Below are positions 34,348 to 44,693 of a stretch of 64,000 nt of DNA, in pieces (position 1 is the first letter of the stretch; every line of letters starts with the position of its first letter). The position numbers were made by a program, and so were the translations under genes. Source of the DNA: Golubevia sp. BC0850 (lineage: Eukaryota > Basidiomycota > Exobasidiomycetes > Golubeviales > Golubeviaceae); NCBI GenBank assembly GCA_012976225.1, contig JAAVVG010000003.1, forward strand, positions 496,001 through 560,000, read 5' to 3'. The notes beneath the pieces were generated by a model. The model made no database searches and was not told the origin of the DNA. It saw nothing but the letters and a program-made list of their open reading frames with translations.

Positions 34348-35969
34348 TCAAAGCTTGGCTGGAGAAGAAGGGTCCTTCCCTCTGACGAGACCTTCCTGGG
34401 ACTACAAAGTGGGATTGTAACAAAAAGAAAAGAGGTGTGAAACGTCAGCCAGTTGCCCTTTTGAAAGATCATTGATAAATCCAGCTATAGTGGTCCTTCC
34501 TCTACTCACAACGACAGCCACGAGAGTTCCATCTCTTCTATACATTCTTCCTATCGAAACACCGCGACCGTGACCAGCAGCTTGGGTTTGCATCTGAAGA
34601 AGTTAAGAACCAAGGAGAGAGAGAGAGAAGAAAGATAAAGTTAGACTCTCTTTTGCGACTTCCGCTTTCAACTTGAGAATCCTCACCAAGAAAAGAACCC
34701 ATTCGCTAACATCAAAAGTATCATAAAACCACATAGAATGATCTAAACTAGCCATCATTTTAATATTCCTACTATTTCCAAGAGCTTTTGGTACAGTAGA
34801 AAGTAAATAAAAATCACTAGCATAAGCCAAAGCAACTTTCTGAGCTTCCGAATCTCCTTCAAAAGGGACTCTGGTTTTCATCCAGAACCCTTGTTCAAAT
34901 CCTGGAGTTGGTAAGCCATTAGAATCATACATTCCAGGTAAAGCATCTCTAATTTCAACAGCAGAAGTTTGTCTATCTCTAATCCAACCTTCCAAAATCT
35001 TCTTGGTCGCAGGCTGTAGGAACTCTCCTTTTTCTCTTAACACTCTTGCATATCTTTCTTCATTGACTGGAGAATCTTCAGGTGCTGGAATGTTTGCGAA
35101 AATCGTATCTTTACTGAGTGAACTTGAGAATTGAACTGAAGTTGGATCTACACCTTTTTCTTTGAGAGGTAATGGAATTGCGAATCTCGGTTGAGATGGT
35201 TCTGGGACTTGATAGGATAACATGATGGTAAAGATCGTCCTTCCTTTTTGAACTGCGTTGACTAGCCTTGTCACATAAGAACCTCCATCTCTCACTCTTT
35301 GGACGTGATAGTAGACCGGAATGTCCTTGTTTCCTGGGAGAAGAAAGTAGGAATGAAGAGAGTGAAGCTTTACGCTCTCTTTCACAGTAGCATTACTAGC
35401 TGCGATTGCCTGGGCGGCGATTTGACCTCCAAAGACACCTCTAGCACGAGCTGGGGTCCAGAGGGACTGGAGGGAGAAGTGAGAGTGTGTGTGATAGGCG
35501 GGTTGGTTGGTTGGTTGGTTGGTTTAGAGAAGAGAGAGAGTGTGATAGGTGGGAGAGGTGAGTTGCACATCCCTCAGCTTCATTTTCTTCCTCGGAGTCT
35601 GCTTGATGTTATTCTGATGCCTGTTAATCAACATAGATACCCATCTCCAGTCCAATAGACAATCTCGGTATGATGTGCCTTGGCAGCATGTTCATCTTCC
35701 TGTCCTATGAGCTCTCACTGCCTTGACTTGCACCTTTGGGGCTCCATTCTTATACGGACGATACTCACTTTGCTCCTATATAGATCATAGTCCAACTCTT
35801 CTACGTCTAGAGCCTCTTGAATGTTTGCCCCAGTGTTCAAACCATTCTCAAAGACAGGTGGCTCTCTCTCTTCCGAAGTTGGCTCACGTCCTTGCTCTCG
35901 AGCTGAATCCTCCGACTTGCTCTGTCTAGTATCATCTTCTCGCTGTTGCTTAGATCTTGAAACTGGCAT
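34348..35969 (-). CDS. TES1: Peroxisomal acyl-CoA thioesterase (ACOT8/Tes1-like)
   Basis: Hydrolyses acyl-CoA to free fatty acid and CoA, supporting peroxisomal beta-oxidation. Exons on the minus strand: 35969-35769, 35466-34687, 34593-34510 and 34401-34348, giving 372 residues with all joins in phase 0. Double hot-dog fold motifs: ARGVFGGQIAAQAIAA, KLHSLHSYFLLPGNKDIPV, VQRVRDGGSYVTRLV in the first half and KMMASLDHSMWFYD then GRGVSIGRMYRRDGTLVAVV in the second; the Asp in SLDHSMWF and the RDG/R(M)Y segments are the usual active-site region. The spliced protein ends SPAKL, a peroxisomal targeting signal type 1. The last intron is open and a multiple of three, so its retention gives a different C-terminus without AKL. 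An upstream Met at 36056 would add 29 residues; the MPVSRSK start is preferred because the added part has no family similarity. Confidence 0.93.
34402..34509 (-). other. In-frame last intron of the thioesterase gene (possible localisation switch)
   Basis: This 108-base intron starts at GTGAGT and ends TTTGTAG. Read through in the frame of the upstream exon, it stays open and stops at the TAG of its own acceptor, so a retained intron would give a protein ending YNPTL in place of the peroxisomal SPAKL end. Confidence 0.7.
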
Positions 35970-36274
35970 CTTAGTTTGGGTGGGTTGAATCTTGGTCAAG
36001 TTGAAGACAAGTAGACAACTTTCCTGTTTCCTCGCGACTCGGTTCGGTCTGAGCAATCCTCCGAAAACGAAATCGGTGCACTATAACATGCATGTGATGA
36101 CAATTGCACTATACTAAAACTTGAAGTCAAATTACTTTTCAGTGATTCTGTAAGTACTATTCAAGAGCAAGCAGCGACATAGCAGAAGACGAGTGACAGA
36201 ATCTCTGTGATCCCGCTTTATCCCCTCTCAATCCCTCCCACCCCTTCAACTTCGATTGGTTCGCCTCCATTTTC
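35970..36274. other. Intergenic region upstream of the thioesterase
   Basis: A 305-base region separating the thioesterase start from the stop of the paraoxonase-like gene. Nothing beyond promoter and terminator sequence is apparent. Confidence 0.4.
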
Positions 36275-38380
36275 TCACTTCGTTCCAACTGAATCGCAGA
36301 CCATGACTCCAGAATAAAGGCCACTGACGATCAGCATCCCAGTGCTGGGGTCATAGGCTCCAGAAGTGGAGCTCGCCACACCAACCTCGCGACCTGATTC
36401 AAAGTTAAAAGAGCAGAAAGATTAGTTGAAGATTTTTGGAACTGAACTCCGATGCTTCGTCCCCTCTCGGGGTGGGGTTGAGCAAGACTAGATTCTTACC
36501 ACGAGAAAAAAGTCGATAGCTATGAACTCACTGCCAATTTTATTTCCTTCAGAATCAACCGTCACCACCTCAACACTATCTCCCTGTGATTGATAAAGAG
36601 TCTTCATATCCCATTTTCTGAGAGTGCTCAACGCTCTTTTTGCGATCGGCAGTGGGGCACCATCCCTTTCCGCAGCTTGTTTCACCAGATCTCCTTCTTT
36701 CCAAGGATTTCTACTTGAAGGTTCGATTGAGATGACCCAAGATGGAGCTGCATTAGATTTGACAGTTGGAGCTTTAGCCATCTTGATAAGCTTGATTGGG
36801 AATGCATGCCCAGCTGCGATCAAAGAGGCCCCATTGAAGAGATCGTTTTCTGGAGTGGAATGGACTGGAGAAAAGTTAATATTGTCGACTCCCATTGGAG
36901 TATGTAGACGACTTTCGAAGGAGAGTTCAGGCTTTCCTTCTAAGTCTTGAGAGACCGAATAGAAGTTGATTCCTGGGTAGGTTGTGGCTGCTACTGCTAG
37001 AGTTGAACCGTTGGGACTAAGAGCAATTCCATTGGCGAACTGGAGAGAGATGAAACAGAAAGACGTTTTATAGTGAATGGTCGTTTTTAAGTTGAGTTCT
37101 TTTTTGGGAAGTCTAGCTCTCTCTCAACTCCAACTCACCGAGATTCCTTTAGCCACGATCTTGGTAGAGACTCCCTGGTTAGCCATAGCGAAGTCGATCG
37201 CCTGTTGAGCTTGATCATTAACTTTTCCCTCTACGACGACTTGCTTCGTGTTCTGCCACTCGACGTGAGCTACCCAACTCATTGGCAATCCTAGAAGTGT
37301 TTCCACCTTCGCGAGAATGATGCAAAGAGGAGCTTTCCCAACTATTGGGGCCAAGCGAGAGGCAAGGCTTCCAAAAATTGGACTAAGAGCTTCAATCAGA
37401 GAATCTTGAGTTGGAGGTCTATGAGCAAAGAGGTGGTCGTTTGTGATCAAGAGACTCGAAGGAGAGAGAGCTACCAATGAGTTTGCCGTATGAGTTCCTT
37501 GAGGACTTGTAACGGTTCTGAGATCTGTGGCCAATGAGAAAATTCTCAGAGAAGTCATTAGGAGATATGATCAACGTGACACGATTGAGAGAGAACTCAC
37601 AGACTGCAACCCAAGAAGCGTTCTCCTTCTTAAGATCGAAGACCTCAACTGAAGTATAGGCTCTTCTGTGATTTACAACGAAAAGAGTGGTCTCACCATC
37701 TTTTGTGAAAGTAGTTGTCCCCAAAGGATGAAAGTCAAAATAAGAAGGATAGTTATGCAGTCGAACGATTTCAGGTGAAAGTTCGGGTTGCTGATGATCA
37801 GCAGTTTCGAAGATCCATAAAGCACCTCTTGGATTTGGACTGTTTTGAGGAAAAGAGAAAAGGTGTCAGTCGAAAGATCATCGAAAGAGGTAACAACTTT
37901 CGTAAAGACGAACTTTGACATGGTGCCCATCACAGTGTTCCACTCAGGTCTGCCATTATCGCAAGTAACAAGAGAAATTCCTAGCTCCTCGATGAATTCT
38001 GCATCTTCACAGTATTTCACCTTTTGGAAAGGAGGATCTTGGAATTGAGGACTTCTTTGGTATGGATCGATCGCTTGGATTCCATCGAAATTTTGGCACT
38101 TTTGCGAGCCTCCTGCAGAGGGTCTGACGTAGATGAATGGAAGTTTCTTGGAGGGATCGATCAAATTGAAGCCTAACCAAGGAGCGAAAGCGAAGATTGG
38201 AACAGCGAGGATGGCCTAGAGCAGAGAAGATAAGATCAGAACGAAGCGTTGGAACTCTGGAGAGTGAGAGTTGTCGGGACTCACAGCCAAAACTACTAGA
38301 ATCGATTTGAGAGTCGAAGTCTTCTCCAAAGGCTTTGGAACGAACGTGTTTGCTTCTTCCACTTCTGTGATTTTGGCCAT
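36275..38380 (-). CDS. Paraoxonase/arylesterase-like beta-propeller protein with an N-terminal membrane anchor
   Basis: Member of the six-bladed calcium-dependent esterase superfamily (paraoxonase, SMP-30). Exons on the minus strand: 38380-38285, 38215-37920, 37839-37601, 37524-37139, 37039-36500 and 36385-36275; 555 residues with matching phases. Residues about 20-52 form a hydrophobic anchor (SILVVLAAILAVPIFAF). Family landmarks: CEDAEF near the first Ca2+ ligand, NPRGALWIFE, YFDFHPLG (HPLG), LFVVNHRR (VVNH), LLITNDHLFA (TNDH with a Ca2+-binding Asn-Asp and catalytic-type His) and FANGIALSPNG. The donor after exon 2 (AT|GTCAAAG) is weak but is the only one that keeps PNPRGALW in frame. The last acceptor was likewise chosen by phase. 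Natural substrate unknown; lactones or aryl esters are inferred from the family. Confidence 0.86.
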
Positions 38381-38731
38381 CTTTGAATTGGGGGAGAAGA
38401 ATAAGGAAGAGAAAGACAGAAAGACAGAACTCATCGTGGCTGCGCTCCGCTGGAGAATTCCAACCTCTCAGCACCAATTTAGTCCCAAAAAAAGAGGGTT
38501 CTTCCCATGAAGAATCAAATTTTTGAGAGACGTCGAACCCATCATGAATTCTTCTAGAAGATCTGTTCACGGCTATTTAAAGGATTGGATTCCTTCACTC
38601 CGGGCCTGTCTTAAACCCGATCCCATAAAGAATTATTCTTTCTTCTTCACTTTCTTCCCATCACACATCACACCAAAACATCAAAAACCCATCTCAACTG
38701 AATTTCCCTTTGATCTTACACTCATCTCATC
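38381..38731. promoter_or_regulatory. Divergent promoter of the paraoxonase-like and MDR genes
   Basis: A 351-base region shared by two oppositely transcribed genes. It contains TTCTAGAA at 38552-38559, one inverted pair of heat-shock-element units, and a TATTTAAA element at 38574-38581, about 150 bases before the plus-strand start. Stress control is only suggested by these short matches. Confidence 0.5.
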
Positions 38732-40337
38732 ATGTCTCCATCAACCTACAAAGCTTTAGTCACTCAAAAGACAGAACCCCAATCCGTCAAGGTCGTAGAT
38801 GTCCCTTACCCAAAAGAGATCCAACCAGAAGAGGTAATTATCTTCTTCATAAGTTTCACTTTTACTTGTTATACTTCTGTTCGGTTCACTGACTTGTCTC
38901 GTCTTCCAATCTCTCTTCATTACATCTCCCTCCACCTTCGTTCATAGATCGTCGTCCAGATCCGAGGTGTCGATCTAAATCCAACCGACTGGAAGCATGC
39001 TTTACTATCACAAGTAGGATCTCCAGGAAAGATCGTTGGTTGCGATGGAGCTGGAGAGGTCGTAGAAGTAGGCTCTGCGTGAGTATTCTCCAGAAGGAAG
39101 TTCCGAGAAGAAGGGTCGTTGCTTACTCCACCTTCTCTTCCCTCCTTCTTCTCGTCTCTCAGCGTCCAGAGCTTCAAGAAAGGAGACCGAGTAGGAGGCT
39201 TTGTTGCTGGAACCTACTATGAAGACAGAGGATCTTTTGCCGAATACTGCATTTTTGACAGTGCTCTAACTTTCAAATTACCAGACAACATGTCCTTCGT
39301 CGAAGCCGCTTCTCTTCCAGTTGCTCACTTCACTGCTGTCTTATCTTTCTACATCATGTGGAAGTGGGACGGTCCATCTAAGTCTACCGGTTCATCAAAT
39401 GGAGAGAACATCCTCATTTATGGAGGTAGTACTGCCGTTTCGCACCACGCTATTCAGCTTGCGTGAGTATTTTCTATCTCATTTCTCCGATGACCCTTTT
39501 TGTGTCTCCAGACGGCAGACGGGAGGGACTGGAAGTCAGACTAGATGGGCTATCTCTAATCACCCCTTCTCTCCCTCTCCACCTTCAGCAAAATCGCCGG
39601 ATTCAACGTCATCACAACGGCTTCTCCAAGAAATCATGCTTCATTAAAGAGTCTCGGAGCCGACGTTTGCATCGATTACAAGGACGAGAACTGGCCTCAG
39701 CTAGCTGCTGAAGCTGCCGGAACCAAAGGTTTCAAATACATCTTCGACGGAATCTCAGAGAAGGGTTCCATTGCTGGCTGTATCAAGGCTACAGAGAAGA
39801 CCGGAGGAGCAGAGATGATCACTCTTCTAGGTGAGTTCTGAACATGACGAACAAGCAGACCAAAGAAGACCAATCTCACAGACGTTGCTCTGCGCTTCCC
39901 GTCCCTTCCGCACTCTCAAATGCTTCTCAGGTCCAACTCCAGAAGATAAGAAACTGGCTGAAGAAGCCAAGGTCAACCTTCAACTAGCTCTTGGATATTG
40001 GCTTCAAGGTAAAGAGTTCACTCTAGCTCATGTTTTCAAGTTCCCTGCTATGCCCGAAATGAGACTTTCGCTGGCTAAATATTTGACTGGAGAGTTCCCT
40101 GCTCTCGTTCAAGGCTGGAAAGAAGGAACTGGATCTGATAAGTTGAAAGTTGCAAAGCTCAACAAGTTCGAAGGTGGTCTCGAAGGCATGTGAGTATTTT
40201 CTGTAGCTGCTCTGGGACGTGGGTAGGATTCTCTTCACTGACTGCTTTGCTTTGATTTATTTTCAAACAGTGAGAAGGGACTTATTTACCTTAGGGATGG
40301 TAACGCTAACAACGAAAAGATCGTCTACGCCATCTAA
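38732..40337 (+). CDS. MDR-family oxidoreductase (enoyl-reductase/quinone-reductase type)
   Basis: Medium-chain NAD(P)H-dependent reductase. Exons 38732-38833, 38948-39078, 39163-39462, 39589-39830, 39931-40189 and 40271-40337; 366 residues, all phases correct. Motifs: VDLNPTDWKHA, the GCDGAGEVVEVG segment, GDRVGGFVAG, LPVAHFTAVLSFYIM, ILIYGGSTAVSHHAIQLA (nucleotide-binding region, with GGSTAV in place of GxGxxG), SLGADVCIDYKDENW and FDGISEKGSI. The catalytic zinc ligands of alcohol dehydrogenases are absent, so it is a zinc-independent type like the trans-enoyl reductases found beside fungal biosynthetic genes; no synthase gene lies nearby. Cytosolic by appearance. It shares a promoter with the paraoxonase-like gene. 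Confidence 0.9.
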
Positions 40338-40680
40338 AGAGGTGGTTCCACTCTCTCCATCGAGAAGAGTCATCGAAGCCATCTGAAACTTGAAGGCTAG
40401 TTCGTCTCTGTACCCCAACTCCATCTAATCTCGTTAATGAATCTGATAGCACTACCTCATAGTACCGAGTCTCGACATCTCAACGCTGTGAATCTCGAGT
40501 GCCACTCAATCGAGAGAAGTTCTGACCTCTCGACTAGTCGTGTTCATTCTCAACCGATATCGGTCTGATTTGGAGGTTTTTTCAAAGATAAGGAACGATA
40601 AGATCCTATCGGAAAACGTGCTGACAGTATTGCAAAGCAATCCTTTCTTTCCTTTCAGCAATCTCAGCTCGAGAATCAAG
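40338..40680. other. Intergenic region after the MDR gene
   Basis: This contains the 3' region of the MDR gene and the leader of the uncertain ORF at 40681. I see no clear promoter element. Confidence 0.4.
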
Positions 40681-41157
40681 ATGGCAAGTAACGACGACAG
40701 TGATTCTAGGAACAACTCCTCTCAAGGCTCTCAAGCAGCCCGCTCTCCAACTCTGACTCTGGCTTACGACATGAACTGGAGTGATCTCGAATTGAGTCAA
40801 CCTATCTGGACTCTCGGAGAGATGGCGGAGGACGCTTCAAACCCTGCAATTGTCGACCAGTTCCTCTTCAATCCTGTAGAAGGAACTGAGGAGATGAGAG
40901 GTTTCGACCTCGCAGGAAGCTTTGAGTCTTGGATTTCCGTCCAGAATTTTTGAATGATGCAAACTCTAAGTGAGTATGACGACTTCACCCACTTATTCCA
41001 ACTATCGTTCGGCACTCAACCACCGGCTACTCTCTTTCCCATTCTATTAGGATTCGAAGCAGCTACTCCTGAGTCATCAATCCTGAATTCTAATGATGCT
41101 GAAGATGGCAGGAACGAAATGATGAGAAGCTCACTTGATGAACCTCTTCAACTTTGA
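40681..41157 (+). CDS. Uncertain small acidic protein split by one in-frame TGA
   Basis: From the ATG at 40681 (MASNDDSDSRNNSSQG) an ORF runs 90 codons to a TGA at 40951-40953. The next codon in the same frame is ATG ATG, and the frame then stays open for 67 more codons to 41157 (ending LDEPLQL). Composition is similar on both sides: Asp/Glu/Ser-rich with Trp and Leu, like an acidic activation region. No donor and acceptor pair removes the TGA while keeping frame. No family is recognised. It could be a decayed gene, a gene ending at the first stop, two small proteins, or a stop-codon read-through product. It converges with the zinc-cluster gene. Confidence 0.35.
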
Positions 41158-41596
41158 CTAGAAATCCTTTTCAAAGTTGAAGACGTTCGAGGGCCCTTCA
41201 CAGAAACTCTTCTGTAGAGGCGAGCTGGACTCGCACGCGGAATCTGTAAGAAAGGGAGAACAGAGAGATGTTCCAGTGAACTCTCGTTGGAGGGAGCTTT
41301 GAGAATGGAACAAGAGAACCGAACCAGAACACATCAGAAAAAGAGAATCAGATTCGAGGAAGTTAGCCTACTCCCCCACCCCCTTTTCCCAACATAAACA
41401 CCCGAGAAATACTGAATCGATGAAAAAACGATCTGAAACAAGACTAGATGGGAGGCGATCCAATTCTTGAAAGAATCACTCTCGAAATGAAGCGAGATCG
41501 GATTTCTCGACACAACGATCGGGAAAAGATGGTAAGAAAGAGCGACAGAAGTACCGACATGTACAGTATGAAGCACCTAGAACCATCAACACTGGA
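41158..41596. other. Convergent 3' region
   Basis: It lies between the uncertain small ORF (plus) and the stop of the zinc-cluster factor (minus). No gene is supported. Confidence 0.4.
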
Positions 41597-42013
41597 CTAC
41601 ATTTCTTGGTCTTGTTCCATTACTGTGTCCAACTCGCTGTCTTCGATTCCCTCACTCAATTCCAACAAAGAGGTCGGATTTCCGTTTCCAGATCCTCCCA
41701 ATTTGGCAGTGGGAGGCCAGTGAATTGGAGCAAAGAGAGATGGATTGGTAGAGCGTTGGAGGACGAGCAAGCACTTGGCGAGTTTTTCTGTTGATGAGAA
41801 GGGCGGAGTCAAAGTCAGGGATGATGGATGAAGCAGCTGCTTCTCGGATCTTCTCGATACTTACTTCCTCTTGGAAACCAAAGTCCATACTTGATCAAAG
41901 CTTTGATCAGGATCTGAATGTCTTGTTCGATGACATCCCTTTTTCTTTGACGCATAGTAAGCTCGAGACACCTGCGAATCAACACTTTTGCCGCCACTTG
42001 GAGGAAAAAGGAG

Positions 42014-42054
<41 letters not shown>

Positions 42055-44433
42055 GAATGTCAGTGAGATGACAAGCTTTGACACCGATGTTTCCAAAGTA
42101 GAACTTACTGAACCAGCAGGTCACAGATTCGGCTCTAACGTAGCAGTAGTTGAGAGGATTTGAGTCGAGCTCCGAGGTCAAGTTTGCAATCTCCTGAGAA
42201 GTGGCTACAATTAGAGCTGTTGCCGAATCCATATCTGTGTAGGTAGCGAACATCTCATTGAGTACGTTGACAGTGGAGAGAGTCAGAAGGCGACTTGAGA
42301 ACTTGACTGGGTCGACGATGTCGTCTCCATCCGGTCGTTGAGCTTGGCAGATCAGCTGGAGAGCGCGAACCCGAACGGAGAGATGTAGGAACTCCGAGCT
42401 ATCGAGAGAGTTGACAGAGTTGCTTTCAGGTTGCGAAAGTCTCAAGCAGTAGGTGACGGATTTGGAGAGGAGGATGCAGCATTTTAGCATGATGGCTTCG
42501 TCTGAGTCTCCGCGATGATCCTCCAATGGGTGGCTGTTAACTCTATGAAGTTGGCGAGCACGAGTGGACTTTTCATTGATTGGTTAGAGAGAACGAAGAA
42601 AGATCGAAGATGGAAGAGAGAAGGTAGGGGGCGTCAGATTCCGATGATGATCACCCCATCTCGAATGACTCACGCCCTGTTCCAACCTATCCTCATGACA
42701 AGGAAGAGATGTAAGAACGTCCTCATCTTGCAACAAGTTAGGCCAACTCATTGAGACTTGAAGGGCTCTATCTTGAAGATACCAGATCCAAAATCTATCT
42801 CTTCTCTCCAACCACTGCCAGAAGGACTGACAAGCTAGAGCTACTGAAGGAACGTGACTCCATGCAGCCGTGCCAGTTCCTGGTAACAAGGGGAGATTGT
42901 GGAAACCAAGACGACGGATTGTCATGGAAGACCAGCTGATCTCCTTCAAGAGGTCGACTTGACTAGTTTCTCCCATCTCGAAGCAGGTTAGGATGAGTGA
43001 GGTCGGCAGGACTTCTTCCAGATTGTTTGGACTGAAACGAAATTGTTCTACTAGTTCTCTCGCCTTTTTAGCGTGGATCCTTGCGATGGCCTCCTTGAGA
43101 TTGAAGTTCATTCTTGTAGGGTAGGACTCGTGGAACCAGAGAGATTCGCGAGCGTCCTCGAGGGTTGAGAATGGAATCGAGCATGCTAGAAGAGCATGAA
43201 GGACGCCTCTTTCCAGTTCGCTCCCACTAGTAACGATCCCTCCCAATGATCCTAAAAATAATTCTTTCATAAGAACGCTTGCGACTGCAGAGTGAGAGAA
43301 GAACAGCCTTGCGAGACGAAGAAGAAGTTCGATTGGAGGATGAGTTGACGAGGTTGCCTGAAAACCTTGAGCTTGGACTTGATCTTGCATTTGGCCTTGA
43401 TGAGAGTGATCAAGATTCGAAGGACCTCCATTTGATTTCATGCTGTGAGAGTATCTTGGAAGAGATTGGGAATTTGAAGACGAATTGATTGGTGGTAGGA
43501 CGTCGCTGTTGTGTCCGAACGAAGAAGAATCTCTGGCTGGAAGAGATGGACTCCCATGCGATCTAGTTTCCTCCTCTCCCATTGATCCTCTTCTAATTTG
43601 AATGATAGACATTGGAGAGTCATGATTCCCTGAAGAACCAATCAAGAGGGAAGGGTGGACGGTAGGGGTTCTAGTTGAGTTGTTTCCAAAGGAAGGAAAC
43701 AAGCTTTGAGGAACATCGAAGGTACCAGAGGTAGAGAATTCTCCAAATTTGAATCCAGCTGAAGAAACAGATTGAGATGAGGTAGGAAAAGAAGACGTTT
43801 GCGGATGAGCTGAGCCCCTCATAAAAGAGGTTTTGAAGGAAGCTAAAGAAGAGCGAGGAATGCAAAGAAGGGGGATGGAAGGGGGGTCAAACATCTCCAG
43901 CTCTTGATATTGAAAACTTGTGTAACTTGTAGCTTCTCCTGACTCACAATTGGCGGAGGGACGAAAAGTAGGGTCTGGAGGTCTCATCGACTCGGATGGA
44001 GAAGAAGATAGATGACTTTCAGGTCTAGTTGGGGAGACGCTTGTGTCACTGGTTGCATCTTTCATTGGGCTGATACTACCACTGCTGCTGGAACTTTTTA
44101 CAGAAATGTTGAGGTCGTAGTGGCATTCAGGAGGCTGAGCAGTCTGAGGGGACAGCTTCCAAGAGGCTAAACTCCTCTCGCATGGTCCGCAGACTTCCTT
44201 TCCATCGCATCTTATCTTTCCTGTTTGGACAAAGGTTCAAAGAAGAGAATGAGAGTGATTAAGAACTTTGACGGATGGATGGCTTAGATCGAAGAATCTG
44301 ATGAGAGAGAAAAAAGCAAGAGCCTCTCCCTTTGAAAGCATTCTATTTCTACCCTGAAGCACTTACTTCTTCTACATTGACTACAAGCGAAACCTTTTGG
44401 AAGTTTCTTGGGTTTTCCTACTTGTTTTGACAT
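41597..44433 (-). CDS. Zn2Cys6 transcription factor
   Basis: Fungal binuclear zinc-cluster regulator, nuclear. Exons on the minus strand: 44433-44367, 44220-42674, 42568-42109, 41996-41865 and 41787-41597; 798 residues, phases consistent. The DNA-binding domain lies at the extreme N-terminus: GFACSQCRRRKIRCDGKEVC followed by GPC and a last Cys in PECHYD; the first intron splits the Arg codon inside the cluster. Basic residues KPKKLPKG precede it. The middle 250 residues are Ser/Pro-rich. From about residue 290 a helical fungal-specific regulatory domain begins, with LLLRLARLFFSHSAVASVLM and ESLWFHESYPTRMNFNLKEA. The target genes cannot be inferred. Exon 4 sits next to a (GA)18 repeat that forms the pyrimidine tract of the intron before it. 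Confidence 0.9.
42016..42051. repeat. (GA)18 microsatellite in an intron of the zinc-cluster gene
   Basis: A 36-base GA run within the 42108-41997 intron; on the coding strand it is CT-rich and lies shortly before the acceptor, where it would serve as a polypyrimidine tract. Confidence 0.95.
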
Positions 44434-44693
44434 GACGAGGAAGAAGGATGAAGGTGAGGGAAGGAAGATGAAAGAAAGCCCTTTGTGGAGAATGGAAGAA
44501 TTGAGCTCGAACCCCCCTCAAATTTTCTTGACGTCATTTCGCTTACATCCTGCTTCCGGTTCCAAAGAGAATCAGATTGTTGAAACGGGTTTCTACTTTG
44601 GATGAAAAAATACAGTATATGAAAGGTCAAAGAAGCTCAGATGGAAGAAAGAAGGAATGGGTCGACAAGAGGATGTACAAGGCCAGGAAAGGT

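Noticed and set aside
36386-36410. Acceptor CAG|GTCGCG for the last paraoxonase-like exon
   Set aside because: It shifts the frame and destroys the conserved GAYDPSTGMLIVSGLY segment; the acceptor 11 bases further in keeps it.
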